In this document: piece after piece, positions 14,351 through 22,294 of the stretch
Layout of the letters: the number at the start of each line of letters is the position of its first letter
How positions within the stretch are numbered: the first letter of the stretch is position 1
Source: CAYMDJ01 sp964537525
GTDB lineage: Archaea; Aenigmatarchaeota; Aenigmatarchaeia; QMZP01
Assembly: GCA_964537525.1 (NCBI GenBank)
Contig: CAZIAB010000007.1
Location: 1-30,021 of the forward strand
Length of the DNA: 30,021 nucleotides
Direction of reading: 5' to 3'
Position numbers and translations under genes: made by a program
The notes under the pieces: generated by a model
Databases searched by the model: none
What the model saw: only the letters and a program-made list of their open reading frames with translations
Told to the model about the DNA's origin: nothing

Positions 14351-15310
14351 ATGGCGTTAAAAAAACTCCTGAAGGACGGGAAGGACACGAAGTTCTATTT
14401 CTTCTCCGGAAAGGGCGGCGTGGGAAAGACCTCGATGTCAGCTGCCACTGCGCTATGGTTTGCTGGAAAGGGAAAGAAGACCCTCGTGATATCCACGGAC
14501 CCTGCCCACTCCCTCTCCGACGCCTTTGACAAGAAGATAGGCCCGGAGGTGGTGAAGCTCAGGAAGAACCTCTACGCGCTCGAGATAGACCCGGGCAAGG
14601 CAATGCAGGAATACAAGGAGATGCTCTCGCCCCAGATGGAGAAGATGGGAGCGCTCGAGGGGCTCGGTCTCGAGGACACCCTTGACATTGCCGGAACCAC
14701 CCCAGGGATAGACGAGATTGCCTCCTTTGACAGGTTCCTGAGGTTCATGGGCTCGAAGGAGTATGACGTTATAATCTTCGACACGGCACCCACGGGACAT
14801 GCCCTGAGGTTCCTCTCGTTGCCTGACGTGCTGGATTCCTGGGTAGGCAAGATGATAAAGATAAGGATGAGGTTCTCTGGCATGGTCAGCCTGGCAAGGA
14901 AGATCCTCCCCTTCGGGGGGGATAGTGACGATGAAAAATCGTTCGGACTGAAGGAGATGGAGGCAATGAAGGAGAGGATAGGCCTGGCAAGGGAGATACT
15001 CTCCAACCCTCAGAAGACTCATTACACCATGGTTATGATACCGGAGGCCATGTCCATATCCGAGACGGAACGGGCCCTGAAGACACTGAAGGGCTATGGT
15101 ATACCGGTCAGGAGCCTGATAGTGAACCAGATAATACCCCAGAGCAGGAACTGCGATTTCTGCAACGATAAAAGAAGGTTGCAGCTGGAGCGTATCGCGT
15201 TCATAAGGAAGAACTTCAGGGGATACGGGATAAAGGAAATCCAGCTCCTCAGGGACGAGCTCAGGGGAGAGAAGCTCCTCGAAAGGACGGCAAAGGACCT
15301 TTACGGCTAG
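14351..15310 (+). CDS. ArsA/Get3-family ATPase
   Basis: 319 residues from the ATG at 14351; the in-frame upstream extension overlaps the antiporter gene and is rejected. It carries the deviant P-loop KGGVGKTS (21-28), the DPAHSLSDAF switch, and FDTAPTGHALRFLSLP. A CxxC (NCDFC) near residue 265 binds zinc at the dimer interface in Get3. One domain of this length fits archaeal Get3, which handles tail-anchored membrane proteins, better than two-domain bacterial ArsA arsenite pumps. No ars genes lie nearby. The C-terminal-anchored proteins in this window would be plausible but unproven clients. Confidence 0.88.
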   Translation: MALKKLLKDGKDTKFYFFSGKGGVGKTSMSAATALWFAGKGKKTLVISTDPAHSLSDAFDKKIGPEVVKLRKNLYALEIDPGKAMQEYKEMLSPQMEKMGALEGLGLEDTLDIAGTTPGIDEIASFDRFLRFMGSKEYDVIIFDTAPTGHALRFLSLPDVLDSWVGKMIKIRMRFSGMVSLARKILPFGGDSDDEKSFGLKEMEAMKERIGLAREILSNPQKTHYTMVMIPEAMSISETERALKTLKGYGIPVRSLIVNQIIPQSRNCDFCNDKRRLQLERIAFIRKNFRGYGIKEIQLLRDELRGEKLLERTAKDLYG

Positions 15311-15324
15311 TTGTGCAACCAGAG

Positions 15325-15690
15325 CTATTCCATCTTCGCCAGAATCAGAGCAATCACTATGAAGGCCGCTCCCGTACCCATGAGTATTATGGAGAAGAGG
15401 CTGAATCCCCCCTCATCGACCAGGCCGTTGCAGTCATCGTCCAGGCCGTTCCCTGGAATTTCATCCACGGCCTCTATCCCACCGGCGCACTCGTCTGACC
15501 AGCGGAGGCCATGTTCTCCCACGATGCAGGTCCTCTCCCCTTTCTCGCATTCCCCCACGCTGCTCCCGCATGACCTCTTTATCCCCTCCTGCGGGCAGGC
15601 AGGGACCTGGCTCCATTCCTGCGCCATGACCATCCCCGATAGCAGGACATTGGTCAGGACCAGAAGAACGGGCAGCGCTGTTTTCAACAT
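15325..15690 (-). CDS. Small membrane-anchored MopE-motif protein
   Basis: 121 residues. A signal peptide (MLKTALPVLLVLTNVLLSGMVMAQ) leads to one Cys-rich module (CGSSVGECEKGERTC...C) and one MopE Asp-rich motif (IPGNGLDDDCNGLVDE), then a C-terminal membrane helix (FSIILMGTGAAFIVIALILA). It is a one-repeat version of the protein at 1-477. Convergent with the ArsA/Get3 gene, 14 bases between stops. The promoter is shared with the zinc-ribbon gene at 15723. A calcium- or copper-type ligand is possible from the family; nothing here decides it. Confidence 0.85.
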   Translation of the reverse strand: MLKTALPVLLVLTNVLLSGMVMAQEWSQVPACPQEGIKRSCGSSVGECEKGERTCIVGEHGLRWSDECAGGIEAVDEIPGNGLDDDCNGLVDEGGFSLFSIILMGTGAAFIVIALILAKME

Positions 15691-15722
15691 AATGTTATAA
15701 ATTAGGTTTAGCTAATTAAAAT
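15691..15722. promoter_or_regulatory. Divergent promoter, MopE-type and zinc-ribbon genes
   Basis: A 32-base A/T-rich spacer with TTATAAATTAG and TAATTAAAAT elements between two divergent starts. Both genes are probably leaderless. Confidence 0.45.
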
Positions 15723-16094
15723 ATGCCTATCCCCAAAGAGGATATAGTGAAGTTCCTTCTCAAGGACGTTCTTTCAGGAAAAAGGATAGGCTCGCAGAGG
15801 GAATTGTCTGAAAAGCTTCTGTCAAGGCTCAGGAAGAATGACCCGGGCTATTCCATGACAGGGAAGCGTGCAAGGGAAATAGCCCTCCGCACCCCGGGAA
15901 TAAGTGTCAGCATAAGCACGCGCTCAGGAGGAATTCCAAGGCTATGCCCTGCCTGCGGCGGAAGGCTGAAGAAGACCCACACCAGGAACCTCAGGGGAAA
16001 GAAGATTGTTCTCAGGCTCTCCTGCACCAGATGCAGTTACTCAGGAAAGAGCGGGAGATGGATTCCCTCCAGATATTCATTTTCTATTCAGTGA
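15723..16094 (+). CDS. Archaeal HTH-like/zinc-ribbon protein, function unknown
   Basis: 123 residues. The N-terminal 70 residues look like a small helical DNA-binding domain (ELSEKLLSRLRK; SMTGKRAREIALRTPGISV), and the C-terminal half is a zinc ribbon with two Cys pairs (LCPACGGRL...LSCTRCSYSG) and a basic tail. The combination suggests a regulator or nucleic-acid-binding protein, but I cannot name a family. The 3' end overlaps the convergent membrane-protein gene by 11 bases. Confidence 0.78.
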   Translation: MPIPKEDIVKFLLKDVLSGKRIGSQRELSEKLLSRLRKNDPGYSMTGKRAREIALRTPGISVSISTRSGGIPRLCPACGGRLKKTHTRNLRGKKIVLRLSCTRCSYSGKSGRWIPSRYSFSIQ

Positions 16095-16701
16095 GAATCA
16101 GCGCGCCGCCTATTATCGCAATGAACGACCCTATCATGAAGCCGTTGCCAGAGAGCAGGGACATCACGCCGAGCGATATTATGACCACCCCTGACAGGAG
16201 GTCCTGCTCAGGCTTCATGATGCCCAGAAAAGTGCAGGCGATAATGCCTATCCCCACGATGAGGTTTATCATGAAGAGCTCGAACGGGACTAGCGCTATC
16301 CCGAGGAGGTTGAGGAGCGTTACGTTCAGCTCCGGGCTTATAAGGTTCAGCATGTCGCCCACACCAATGGATATCAGGATTGCATTCAACAGTATTATCA
16401 GGCCTCCTGCGAGGGGAAGAATGAAATTAATACCAAAACCAGGTTTCGGGGATGGCCTCTGCTCCATCCGGGCGACCTTGTCCTTTATGGGGTCCCCTTC
16501 GGGCCTCTTCTGTCCAGCCGGCTTTCCTGCCGGGACAGGCCCTGGCGGAACAGGTTGCTTGGTTCGGACTGCGGCTGACATGGCCTCGTCTATCTCGCCA
16601 TTTTCCCAACCCTGCTGGGAAAGGGCGGCCCTTATCTCTGCTTCTGAATAACCCGCCTTTGACTGTTCGCGTATGTAAGCCATGATGCTTGAATCAGCCA
16701 T
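16084..16701 (-). CDS. Membrane protein with N-terminal UBA-like helical motif
   Basis: 205 residues. Residues 1-43 resemble a small three-helix UBA/CUE-like motif (YIREQSKAGYSEAEIRAALSQ, then GW and EIDEAM). A Pro-rich linker (about 50-70) and about four membrane helices from residue 90 follow (INFILPLAGGLIILLNAILI; VPFELFMINLIVGIGIIACTF; and two short C-terminal ones). The TATA box AATATTTATAG on the minus strand (16721-16731) sits about 25 bases before the ATG. Function unknown. Confidence 0.78.
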   Translation of the reverse strand: MADSSIMAYIREQSKAGYSEAEIRAALSQQGWENGEIDEAMSAAVRTKQPVPPGPVPAGKPAGQKRPEGDPIKDKVARMEQRPSPKPGFGINFILPLAGGLIILLNAILISIGVGDMLNLISPELNVTLLNLLGIALVPFELFMINLIVGIGIIACTFLGIMKPEQDLLSGVVIISLGVMSLLSGNGFMIGSFIAIIGGALILTE

Positions 16702-16849
16702 GATAATAATTGGTTTACCCGCTATAAATATTGACCATTAAAGCTCCTCATTGAACCCATCAGACCCCCTTTTGGCAGCCATTGGAATCGATTTAAATAT
16801 CTTAACACCATTAAATCAAATACATGTAAAAAAGTCAGAGTGTTGTTCC
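16702..16849. promoter_or_regulatory. Divergent intergenic region with two TATA boxes
   Basis: Minus-strand TATA at 16721-16731 for the membrane protein. Plus-strand TATA GATTTAAATATC at about 16790-16801 for the surface protein starting at 16850, giving it a leader of about 25 bases. No gene is seen in the spacer. Confidence 0.5.
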
Positions 16850-18217
16850 ATGAAAAGGGGTTCTGTCTTGGTGTCGGTTTTCATTGTATCGCTTTTGTTA
16901 CTGCCATCCTTCTCACTCGCATATCTCGAGCTTGATGTTGCCCAGAACTCAAAGAGCGCATACCTGATGGAGGATGTGTCATTCGATTTCGTCCTAAAGA
17001 ACAAGAGATACCTGGACGACCCGGTAGCGATAACCATACAGGGGGAGCACAGGGAATGGATTCAGAGCACTTACACACTGATAAGGATGGAGGGAAATTC
17101 CGAGGAGAAGTTCTCAATCGGTTACTATCCCACAGGAGACATCTCGGGGGTGTTCAAGTACACCATGAAGGCAGAGTCCCTGGTATCAAAGCTCAGCGTC
17201 AGCAAGGACTTCTACCTCGAGGTGAAGAGGCCTGCCGAGATAACGGGCTTCGAGGTCACCAAGGCAGGGACAGAGATAAAGATGGACGTCACCATGCAAT
17301 CCAACGCAGATAGGATGGTGACCCTTGATTTCGAGCTTATAGGCAGGGAAGGTAAGGTAATCGATTCCTTCTCCCGCGAGGCCTCCCTCTCCGAGGGAGA
17401 GAACACGCTTGAATACGCCACCGAGGTATCCGAGAAGATGACCGCTTGCGATTACATGGTCAAGGTTACCCTCGACGGAACGAGCAATTCAAGGACGGGT
17501 TCCTTCACGGTCATGCCCGTGCACGATGTCGTGGAGAGCGTGATGAAGAAATCCAGCCCGCTCTATGAGGAGTATGAGATAACAGTCTACAACAACGGAA
17601 ACGTTCCCGAGCCCTTGTACGTCGTCCAGACGACCGTCCCGAACAATGACCTTATAACGGGTTTCATAACGTCCCCGTCAGGGTGCTCCGGTGATGGTGA
17701 GAACAGGGACTGCAATTACGTGATAACGGACCTCGCGCCAGGGGCGACCGCCCTCGTCACGTACAGGCTTGATTTCTGGTCGATATACGCCCAGTACTCG
17801 CTGATAATCATAGCAATCCTCGGCGTCGCAGCATTCGGCTTCTTCAGGGCCGCCTCGCCCACCATAAGGAAGAAGGCCTCCAGGAGAGAGGCAGACAAGC
17901 ATCACATCGTCCTTGAGATAAAGAACCCGTTCTACCACTCACTCTCTAACGTGATAGTGAGGGACTGGGTCTCCCCGTTGGCATCGGTCCTGCACAACGA
18001 GATAGAGATGTTCAAGCCGCTCGTGAGGAGGAGCGATGCAGGGACAGAGCTGATATGGAGGCTCGGTGACATGAAGCCCAGGGAGACAAGGATAATCACC
18101 TACCCGATAAAGACCCTCGTCCAGGGAAGCCTCAAGATGCCCAGGGCATACATCAGGTACAACAAGCCCAACGGCAAGTTCTCCAGGATATTCTCAGGCC
18201 AGCTCATAGTGGAATAA
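16850..18217 (+). CDS. Envelope protein with Ig-like domains and an internal membrane helix
   Basis: 455 residues from the ATG at 16850. A signal peptide (MKRGSVLVSVFIVSLLLLPS) is followed by beta-rich Ig-like repeats (residues about 25-310) of the COG1470/CARDB kind found in archaeal surface proteins. Examples are NSKSAYLMEDVSFDFVLKNK and VYNNGNVPEPLYVVQTTVP. One membrane helix lies at about 314-334 (YSLIIIAILGVAAFGFF). Unusually a further 120 residues follow it, again with an Ig-like look (VLEIKNPFYHSLSNVIVRDW). With a cleaved signal peptide this domain would face the cytoplasm. The upstream in-frame extension from 16751 covers the TATA box and is rejected. Confidence 0.82.
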   Translation: MKRGSVLVSVFIVSLLLLPSFSLAYLELDVAQNSKSAYLMEDVSFDFVLKNKRYLDDPVAITIQGEHREWIQSTYTLIRMEGNSEEKFSIGYYPTGDISGVFKYTMKAESLVSKLSVSKDFYLEVKRPAEITGFEVTKAGTEIKMDVTMQSNADRMVTLDFELIGREGKVIDSFSREASLSEGENTLEYATEVSEKMTACDYMVKVTLDGTSNSRTGSFTVMPVHDVVESVMKKSSPLYEEYEITVYNNGNVPEPLYVVQTTVPNNDLITGFITSPSGCSGDGENRDCNYVITDLAPGATALVTYRLDFWSIYAQYSLIIIAILGVAAFGFFRAASPTIRKKASRREADKHHIVLEIKNPFYHSLSNVIVRDWVSPLASVLHNEIEMFKPLVRRSDAGTELIWRLGDMKPRETRIITYPIKTLVQGSLKMPRAYIRYNKPNGKFSRIFSGQLIVE

Positions 18218-18403
18218 AAACCAGCTTTTCTTTGCTCACCCACTCTTTCTGCTCAAAGAAGAACATCAATGGCATAGAAAAAAGCATAGCTTGCCATGAA
18301 GATGCCTGCCAGGCTTCCTACGATGCGTTTCATACGCAAGGGTTCATCCTCCCTTTGATTGAGGATTGGGTTAATGATTTAAAAGCCTTGATTCTGCCCA
18401 ATC
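18218..18403. other. Intergenic stretch with one possible microprotein
   Basis: 186 bases without a convincing conserved gene. On the plus strand a 67-codon frame runs into the downstream gene and lacks signals, so I do not call it. On the minus strand a 26-codon hydrophobic frame is present and is listed separately. Confidence 0.5.
18253..18333 (-). CDS. Possible 26-residue hydrophobic microprotein
   Basis: The frame encodes a single basic-then-hydrophobic peptide starting MKRIVGSLAGIFMASYAFF, one membrane helix in size. A GGGAGG lies about 13 bases upstream, a short overlapping reading frame ends at its ATG (ATGA), and a TTTTAAAT TATA-like element lies about 45 bases upstream (18377-18388 region). 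A peptide this short could arise by chance, so the call is tentative. Confidence 0.25.
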   Translation of the reverse strand: MKRIVGSLAGIFMASYAFFYAIDVLL

Positions 18404-19015
18404 TCACTTCCCGTCCTCGTGGAGCTTGTTGTTGAGCCTTATCTTGTTCGTGAGCCCGTACGGGTGCTTCTCGAGCACACTCCTGTTCTCCAGCCTCTTT
18501 ATTATCCTGTGGGTCTTCACCTTGGAGAAGCCCGTCCTCTTCACCAACTCGGACTGGGTCAGCTCTCCTCCGTTCTCCTGGAGGGTTTTTATCACAGTGC
18601 TCTCCTCCGGGGTGGCGATGAGGTCTATCATCCCGCTCTTCAGCTCCTTCCTCTCCTTCTTCCTCAGCAGGGTGTAAAGAGAGATTCCTGCCGTTATGGA
18701 AATTATGGACCCGGAGAGGGATATCAGTATTATCAGATGGAAGAATGCCGCGACCCTGGGCTCTGAAGCTATTATCCTCTCCGGCCTGTCGCCGGCCGTC
18801 CCGTTGGCCACAAGCGACGCGTTCAGCGTGTCATTGAACGAGCCGTTCGGCTGGAACCTGCCGAACTCGGGGCCAACCGCCATCGGGGCGTACAGGTTAC
18901 TCATCTGGAATATGAAGAAAAGCAGCGATATCCCCCCGTATATGAAGCAGAGTATCATCACCACTGTATGCAGGTTCCTGTTCCTCAGGACGTTCATGAC
19001 AATTAAATAACGCAT
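18404..19015 (-). CDS. Membrane-anchored winged-helix transcription regulator
   Basis: 203 residues. A first membrane helix lies at about 18-40 (VVMILCFIYGGISLLFFIF), then an extracellular loop of about 50 residues with N-glycosylation-type sequons (NGS, NDT, NAS, NGT), and a second helix at about 93-115. A cytoplasmic winged-helix domain follows (EESTVIKTLQENGGELTQSELVKRTGFSKVKTHRIIKRLENRSVL). This is the layout of archaeal membrane-bound MarR/ArsR-like regulators that sense the envelope. It is divergent from the MacB-type transporter operon, its likely target. The start could also be the ATG at 18997. Confidence 0.88.
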   Translation of the reverse strand: MRYLIVMNVLRNRNLHTVVMILCFIYGGISLLFFIFQMSNLYAPMAVGPEFGRFQPNGSFNDTLNASLVANGTAGDRPERIIASEPRVAAFFHLIILISLSGSIISITAGISLYTLLRKKERKELKSGMIDLIATPEESTVIKTLQENGGELTQSELVKRTGFSKVKTHRIIKRLENRSVLEKHPYGLTNKIRLNNKLHEDGK

Positions 19016-19048
19016 CGTATTAAATACTTTTGCATGTTCCAGAGAATT

Positions 19049-19106
19049 CTGGTTTCATCTGGTTTCTCGTTTCACTTCGTTTCATGGAAGTTTGATATAC
19101 CGTTTC
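19049..19106. repeat. Cluster of GTTTC repeats in the divergent promoter
   Basis: The pentamer GTTTC occurs at 19052, 19062, 19069, 19079 and 19102. The first pair and the second pair are each exactly 10 bases apart (one helical turn), as expected for an operator bound by a dimeric winged-helix protein. It lies between the regulator and its presumed target operon. Confidence 0.45.
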
Positions 19107-19123
19107 AGCCCTAGGAAATAAGG

Positions 19124-19816
19124 ATGATGCATATGAAGAAGACAATGATAGAGTTAGAGAACGTGACCAAGATATACAGGACAGGCGAGGTTGAGGTCCC
19201 TGCCATAAGGAACGTTAACCTGAAGATAAAGGAAGGAGAGTTCGTTGCGGTAATGGGACCCAGCGGAAGCGGGAAGTCCACGCTCATGAACATGATAGGA
19301 TGCCTCGATATCCCTACGTCAGGGAAGGTCCTGCTCGACGGAAATGACATATCCGAGATGAGCGGGAACAGGCTTGCCAGGCTGCGGGGCAGCAGCATAG
19401 GATTCATATTCCAGTTCTTCAACCTGTACCCCACCCTCAACGTCATTGACAACGTTGCCCTTCCAATGAGGATTCACAATTACGGGGAGAGGAAGGTTAA
19501 GCAGCGCTCGGAAGAGCTGCTCGGTGTGGTGGGGCTCGAAAAAAGGATGGAGCACTTCCCCTCCCAGCTCTCCGGCGGGGAGATACAGAGAGTGGCAATA
19601 GCCAGGGCCCTGACTACAGAGCCTTCCATAATCCTTGCAGACGAGCCGACGGGGAACATAGACTCCAAATCCGCGAAGGAAATAATGGGCTTCCTGTACA
19701 GGCTGAATGCCAGGGAAAAGAAAACCATAATAATGGTCACTCATGACTTGCACATTGCAAAGCACGCCCAGAGGATAATAAACATAATGGACGGGCAGAT
19801 TGTAAAAGGAGGATGA
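19124..19816 (+). CDS. MacB/LolD-type ABC transporter ATPase
   Basis: 230 residues. Walker A GPSGSGKST, Q-loop (IGFIFQFFNLYPTLNV), signature LSGGEIQRVAIARAL, Walker B IILADEPTGNID, and the H-loop MVTHD are all intact, and the length is that of the LolD/MacB/FtsE-like class. This class powers mechanotransmission across the membrane rather than solute import. Several ATGs occur at the start (19124, 19127, 19133). Four bases separate it from the next gene, so the three transporter genes form one operon. Confidence 0.95.
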   Translation: MMHMKKTMIELENVTKIYRTGEVEVPAIRNVNLKIKEGEFVAVMGPSGSGKSTLMNMIGCLDIPTSGKVLLDGNDISEMSGNRLARLRGSSIGFIFQFFNLYPTLNVIDNVALPMRIHNYGERKVKQRSEELLGVVGLEKRMEHFPSQLSGGEIQRVAIARALTTEPSIILADEPTGNIDSKSAKEIMGFLYRLNAREKKTIIMVTHDLHIAKHAQRIINIMDGQIVKGG

Positions 19817-19820
19817 TAAA

Positions 19821-20819
19821 ATGAAAGTTTTAATGGCAGGATTCGCGGCTGCAATCCTTGCAGCGGTAATGTTCAGTGCCGTGAATGCCCAGGTACTGGA
19901 CACCGGCTCGGGCTATGTCGTCAACAATGCGGCATATCTCCAGGCCTCGCTCGTTAACCAGGACCCCTATCCAGCAGAGCCTGGCGGCTACGCGGACCTG
20001 CTCTTCAAGATAGAGAACATAGGGACAGAGAAAGCGGACAACGTGACATTTGAGCTGGTGCCGTACTATCCTTTCTCCCTGGAGCCGGGGTCAAATCCCG
20101 TCACGTGGATAGGCAGCATAGGAAGCTACCAGAAGGACAACAACGCGTTCCAGGTAAAGTGCAGGGTCAGGATAGACAGCGAAGCGGTCGAAGGCGAGAA
20201 CGACCTGACGGTTAAATACTCCTACGGGACATCCAGCTACAACACCAAGACCTTCAACCTGACAATATCCAACCCCGGGACGAAATTCGAGGTGGTGCTT
20301 CAGGAGTCGTCAGAATCCTCCACCACGCTGGCGATAGTAAACATAGGCCTCAACAACGCATATTCGGTGATAGCCAGGATACCCGAGCAGGATGGCTTCA
20401 CGGTGACAGAGCCCTCGTCGGTAGTCATAGGCAACCTCGCGGGAAACGACTATACGCTCGCCAGCTTCCAGGTATCCCAGTCTTCTGCCTCATCCGGCGG
20501 CAGGCTCTTCAACAGGACGCAGGCCCCTTCCGGGCAGGCAGTGCCCAGCGAAACCCAGGGGCAGATAACGGCCAAGGAACTGAAGGTGGAGATATCCTAC
20601 ACCGACGAGATCGGCCAGAGGAGGACGGTCGTGAAGCTTGTCCCGATGGCCACCACGGGCTATACCGCAACAACGACCACGTCCTTCTCAGCAACGAGGA
20701 GCAGCTCGACTTCCATGAGCCAGGGTTACCTGTACATAATAGCGGGCGCTGCCGGGATAGTCGCTGTGATAGCCTTCTTCCTGTTCAGGCAGAGGAAGGG
20801 CAGGAAGAAGCGCGGTTAG
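19821..20819 (+). CDS. Secreted Ig-like subunit of the MacB-type transporter
   Basis: 332 residues. A signal peptide (MKVLMAGFAAAILAAVMFSAVNAQ) leads to two or three COG1361/CARDB-like beta domains (YADLLFKIENIGTEKADNVTF; TTLALIVNIGLNNAY-like second repeat). A Ser/Thr-rich linker (about 275-300, likely glycosylated) and a C-terminal membrane helix follow (YLYIIAGAAGIVAVIAFFLF) with a basic tail. It lies between the ATPase and the permease, so it is probably an extracellular partner, functionally comparable to the MacA adaptor though unrelated in fold. Such triplets are common in archaea; the cargo is unknown. Confidence 0.88.
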   Translation: MKVLMAGFAAAILAAVMFSAVNAQVLDTGSGYVVNNAAYLQASLVNQDPYPAEPGGYADLLFKIENIGTEKADNVTFELVPYYPFSLEPGSNPVTWIGSIGSYQKDNNAFQVKCRVRIDSEAVEGENDLTVKYSYGTSSYNTKTFNLTISNPGTKFEVVLQESSESSTTLAIVNIGLNNAYSVIARIPEQDGFTVTEPSSVVIGNLAGNDYTLASFQVSQSSASSGGRLFNRTQAPSGQAVPSETQGQITAKELKVEISYTDEIGQRRTVVKLVPMATTGYTATTTTSFSATRSSSTSMSQGYLYIIAGAAGIVAVIAFFLFRQRKGRKKRG

Positions 20820-20851
20820 CATGCAGCTCTGAATAATCTTTAGGTGATAGG

Positions 20852-22138
20852 ATGAGATTCAGGTACATCATACGGCTTTCCACGAACAACTTCATGCACA
20901 AGAAGTTGAGAAGCTGGCTCACGATACTCGGGATAGTCATAGGTGTAGCTGCGGTGATAGCCATACTCTCCATAAGCTCCGGGGCCCAGCAGTCGATTTC
21001 AAGTCAGCTGGGCGGCCTCGGCGCGGACATGGTAACAGTCTCGCCCGGTTTCAGCAGGGCAATGAGCGTGTTCGTTCAGGGAGGAAACCGGGGAGGAAAC
21101 TTCCAGTTCGGAACCTCATCGGCATCGTCCTCAAGCCCGAACATGACGATAAGGGACCTTCAGGTAATAAGGACAGTGGACGGCGTCAAGTTCGCCGGGG
21201 GGCTGGTTTCCGGACGGGCTGACATAACGTATCTTGCAGAGACGGCGAGCATCTCAATCACCGGCGTTGACCCACTCCTCTGGAAGGACATGACCACCGA
21301 TGAGCTGGAATCAGGAAGATACCTGGCCCAGGGCGACGTCAACGTCGTGGTCATCGGATACGGCATAGCGAACGACATGTTCAAGAAGCCGCTGACGCTG
21401 AACGCGCAGGTCACCATCGGCGGCAAGTTGTTCAAGGTCGTGGGCATACTTCAGGAATCCGGCGGGTTCGGCGGGACTGACAATTCCGTCATCATGCCCG
21501 TCAGCGCCGCGAGGACGGTCATAGAGGACCTCGACCTCGAGAGTGACCAGTTCTCGTCCATAAGCGTTAAGGTCGACAATGTAGACGATGTTGATGAGAT
21601 AGTGAGCATGATAGAGCAAAAGCTCATGCTCTCCAGGCACGTGACCAACCAGACAAAGGATTTCTCAGTCACCACCTCCCAGGCAGTGCAGGAGACGATA
21701 TCTACGGTGATGAGCACGGTGACGCTGTTCCTTGCCGGGATAGCTGCGATTTCCCTGCTCGTAGGCGCTATAGGGATAGCCAACACGATGTTCATGTCAG
21801 TGATGGAGAGGACCAAGCAGATAGGCATCCTCAAGGCGCTGGGGACGACGGATTTCGAGATAATGAAGCTCTTCCTGATGGAATCTGCCATAATAGGTTT
21901 CGTCGGGGGGCTTCTCGGAGTGTTTGCCGGCATGATAGGCTCCGGCATAGTCTCGGAAATCGGCATCGGGATTGTCGGAGCAGGAGCCAGGGGCGCAAGC
22001 ACCACCATGGTTTCCGTTACTCCTGAACTGGTTGCGCTCGCCATATCCTTCTCAGTCCTCATAAGCATAGCCTCTGGTGTGATTCCCGCCAGGAGGGCTT
22101 CAAAGCTCCAGCCCACCGAGGCGCTGAGGTCCGAGTGA
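20852..22138 (+). CDS. MacB/FtsX-type ABC transporter permease
   Basis: 428 residues. It has one N-terminal membrane helix (LTILGIVIGVAAVIAILSISSGAQ), a large extracellular MacB_PCD domain (about 45-280), and three C-terminal helices containing the FtsX core (LLVGAIGIANTMFMSVMERT, then KQIGILKALG). It ends with the typical ARRASKLQPTEALRSE. An AGGTGATAGG precedes the ATG. Last gene of the ATPase-secreted subunit-permease operon. Confidence 0.95.
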   Translation: MRFRYIIRLSTNNFMHKKLRSWLTILGIVIGVAAVIAILSISSGAQQSISSQLGGLGADMVTVSPGFSRAMSVFVQGGNRGGNFQFGTSSASSSSPNMTIRDLQVIRTVDGVKFAGGLVSGRADITYLAETASISITGVDPLLWKDMTTDELESGRYLAQGDVNVVVIGYGIANDMFKKPLTLNAQVTIGGKLFKVVGILQESGGFGGTDNSVIMPVSAARTVIEDLDLESDQFSSISVKVDNVDDVDEIVSMIEQKLMLSRHVTNQTKDFSVTTSQAVQETISTVMSTVTLFLAGIAAISLLVGAIGIANTMFMSVMERTKQIGILKALGTTDFEIMKLFLMESAIIGFVGGLLGVFAGMIGSGIVSEIGIGIVGAGARGASTTMVSVTPELVALAISFSVLISIASGVIPARRASKLQPTEALRSE

Positions 22139-22156
22139 ATTTCAGACCGCAAACCT

Positions 22157-22174
22157 GAATAAAAAATAAGGGAA
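22157..22174 (-). terminator. T-rich terminator after tRNA-Tyr
   Basis: On the minus strand the tRNA is followed within about 7 bases by TTATTTTTTATT, a typical archaeal oligo-T termination signal. Confidence 0.5.
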
Positions 22175-22188
22175 TCCCGGGAGAGGGA

Positions 22189-22226
22189 TCTCCAGCCCTG
22201 CTGGATACGTTTTCTCCAGCAATGCA
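22189..22226 (-). other. tRNA-Tyr intron 2 (38 nt, T-loop)
   Basis: The T stem GAGGG is split from CCCTC by 38 nt whose core is a perfect 7-bp hairpin, TGCTGGA/TCCAGCA. With the junction at 59/60, TTCG pairs with TGGA as the central 4-bp helix, though two of its pairs are G-U. A 58/59 junction would give the loop TTCGAAT instead but pairs poorly. Confidence 0.8.
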
Positions 22227-22248
22227 CTCGAACCCTCGGTCTCGCGGT

Positions 22249-22294
22249 CTCTGCTTATCATAGGGCATGAACCCTCAACAGACCATGAGTATGC
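22249..22294 (-). other. tRNA-Tyr intron 1 (46 nt, 37/38)
   Basis: Removing it joins CTGTAG to A and restores a 7-nt anticodon loop. The bulge-helix-bulge is CTGT paired with GCAG and 3-nt bulges AGG and AGA. Confidence 0.88.

Noticed and set aside
18232..18435. A 67-codon plus-strand frame
   Set aside because: It runs into the regulator gene on the opposite strand and has no ribosome site or recognisable sequence.
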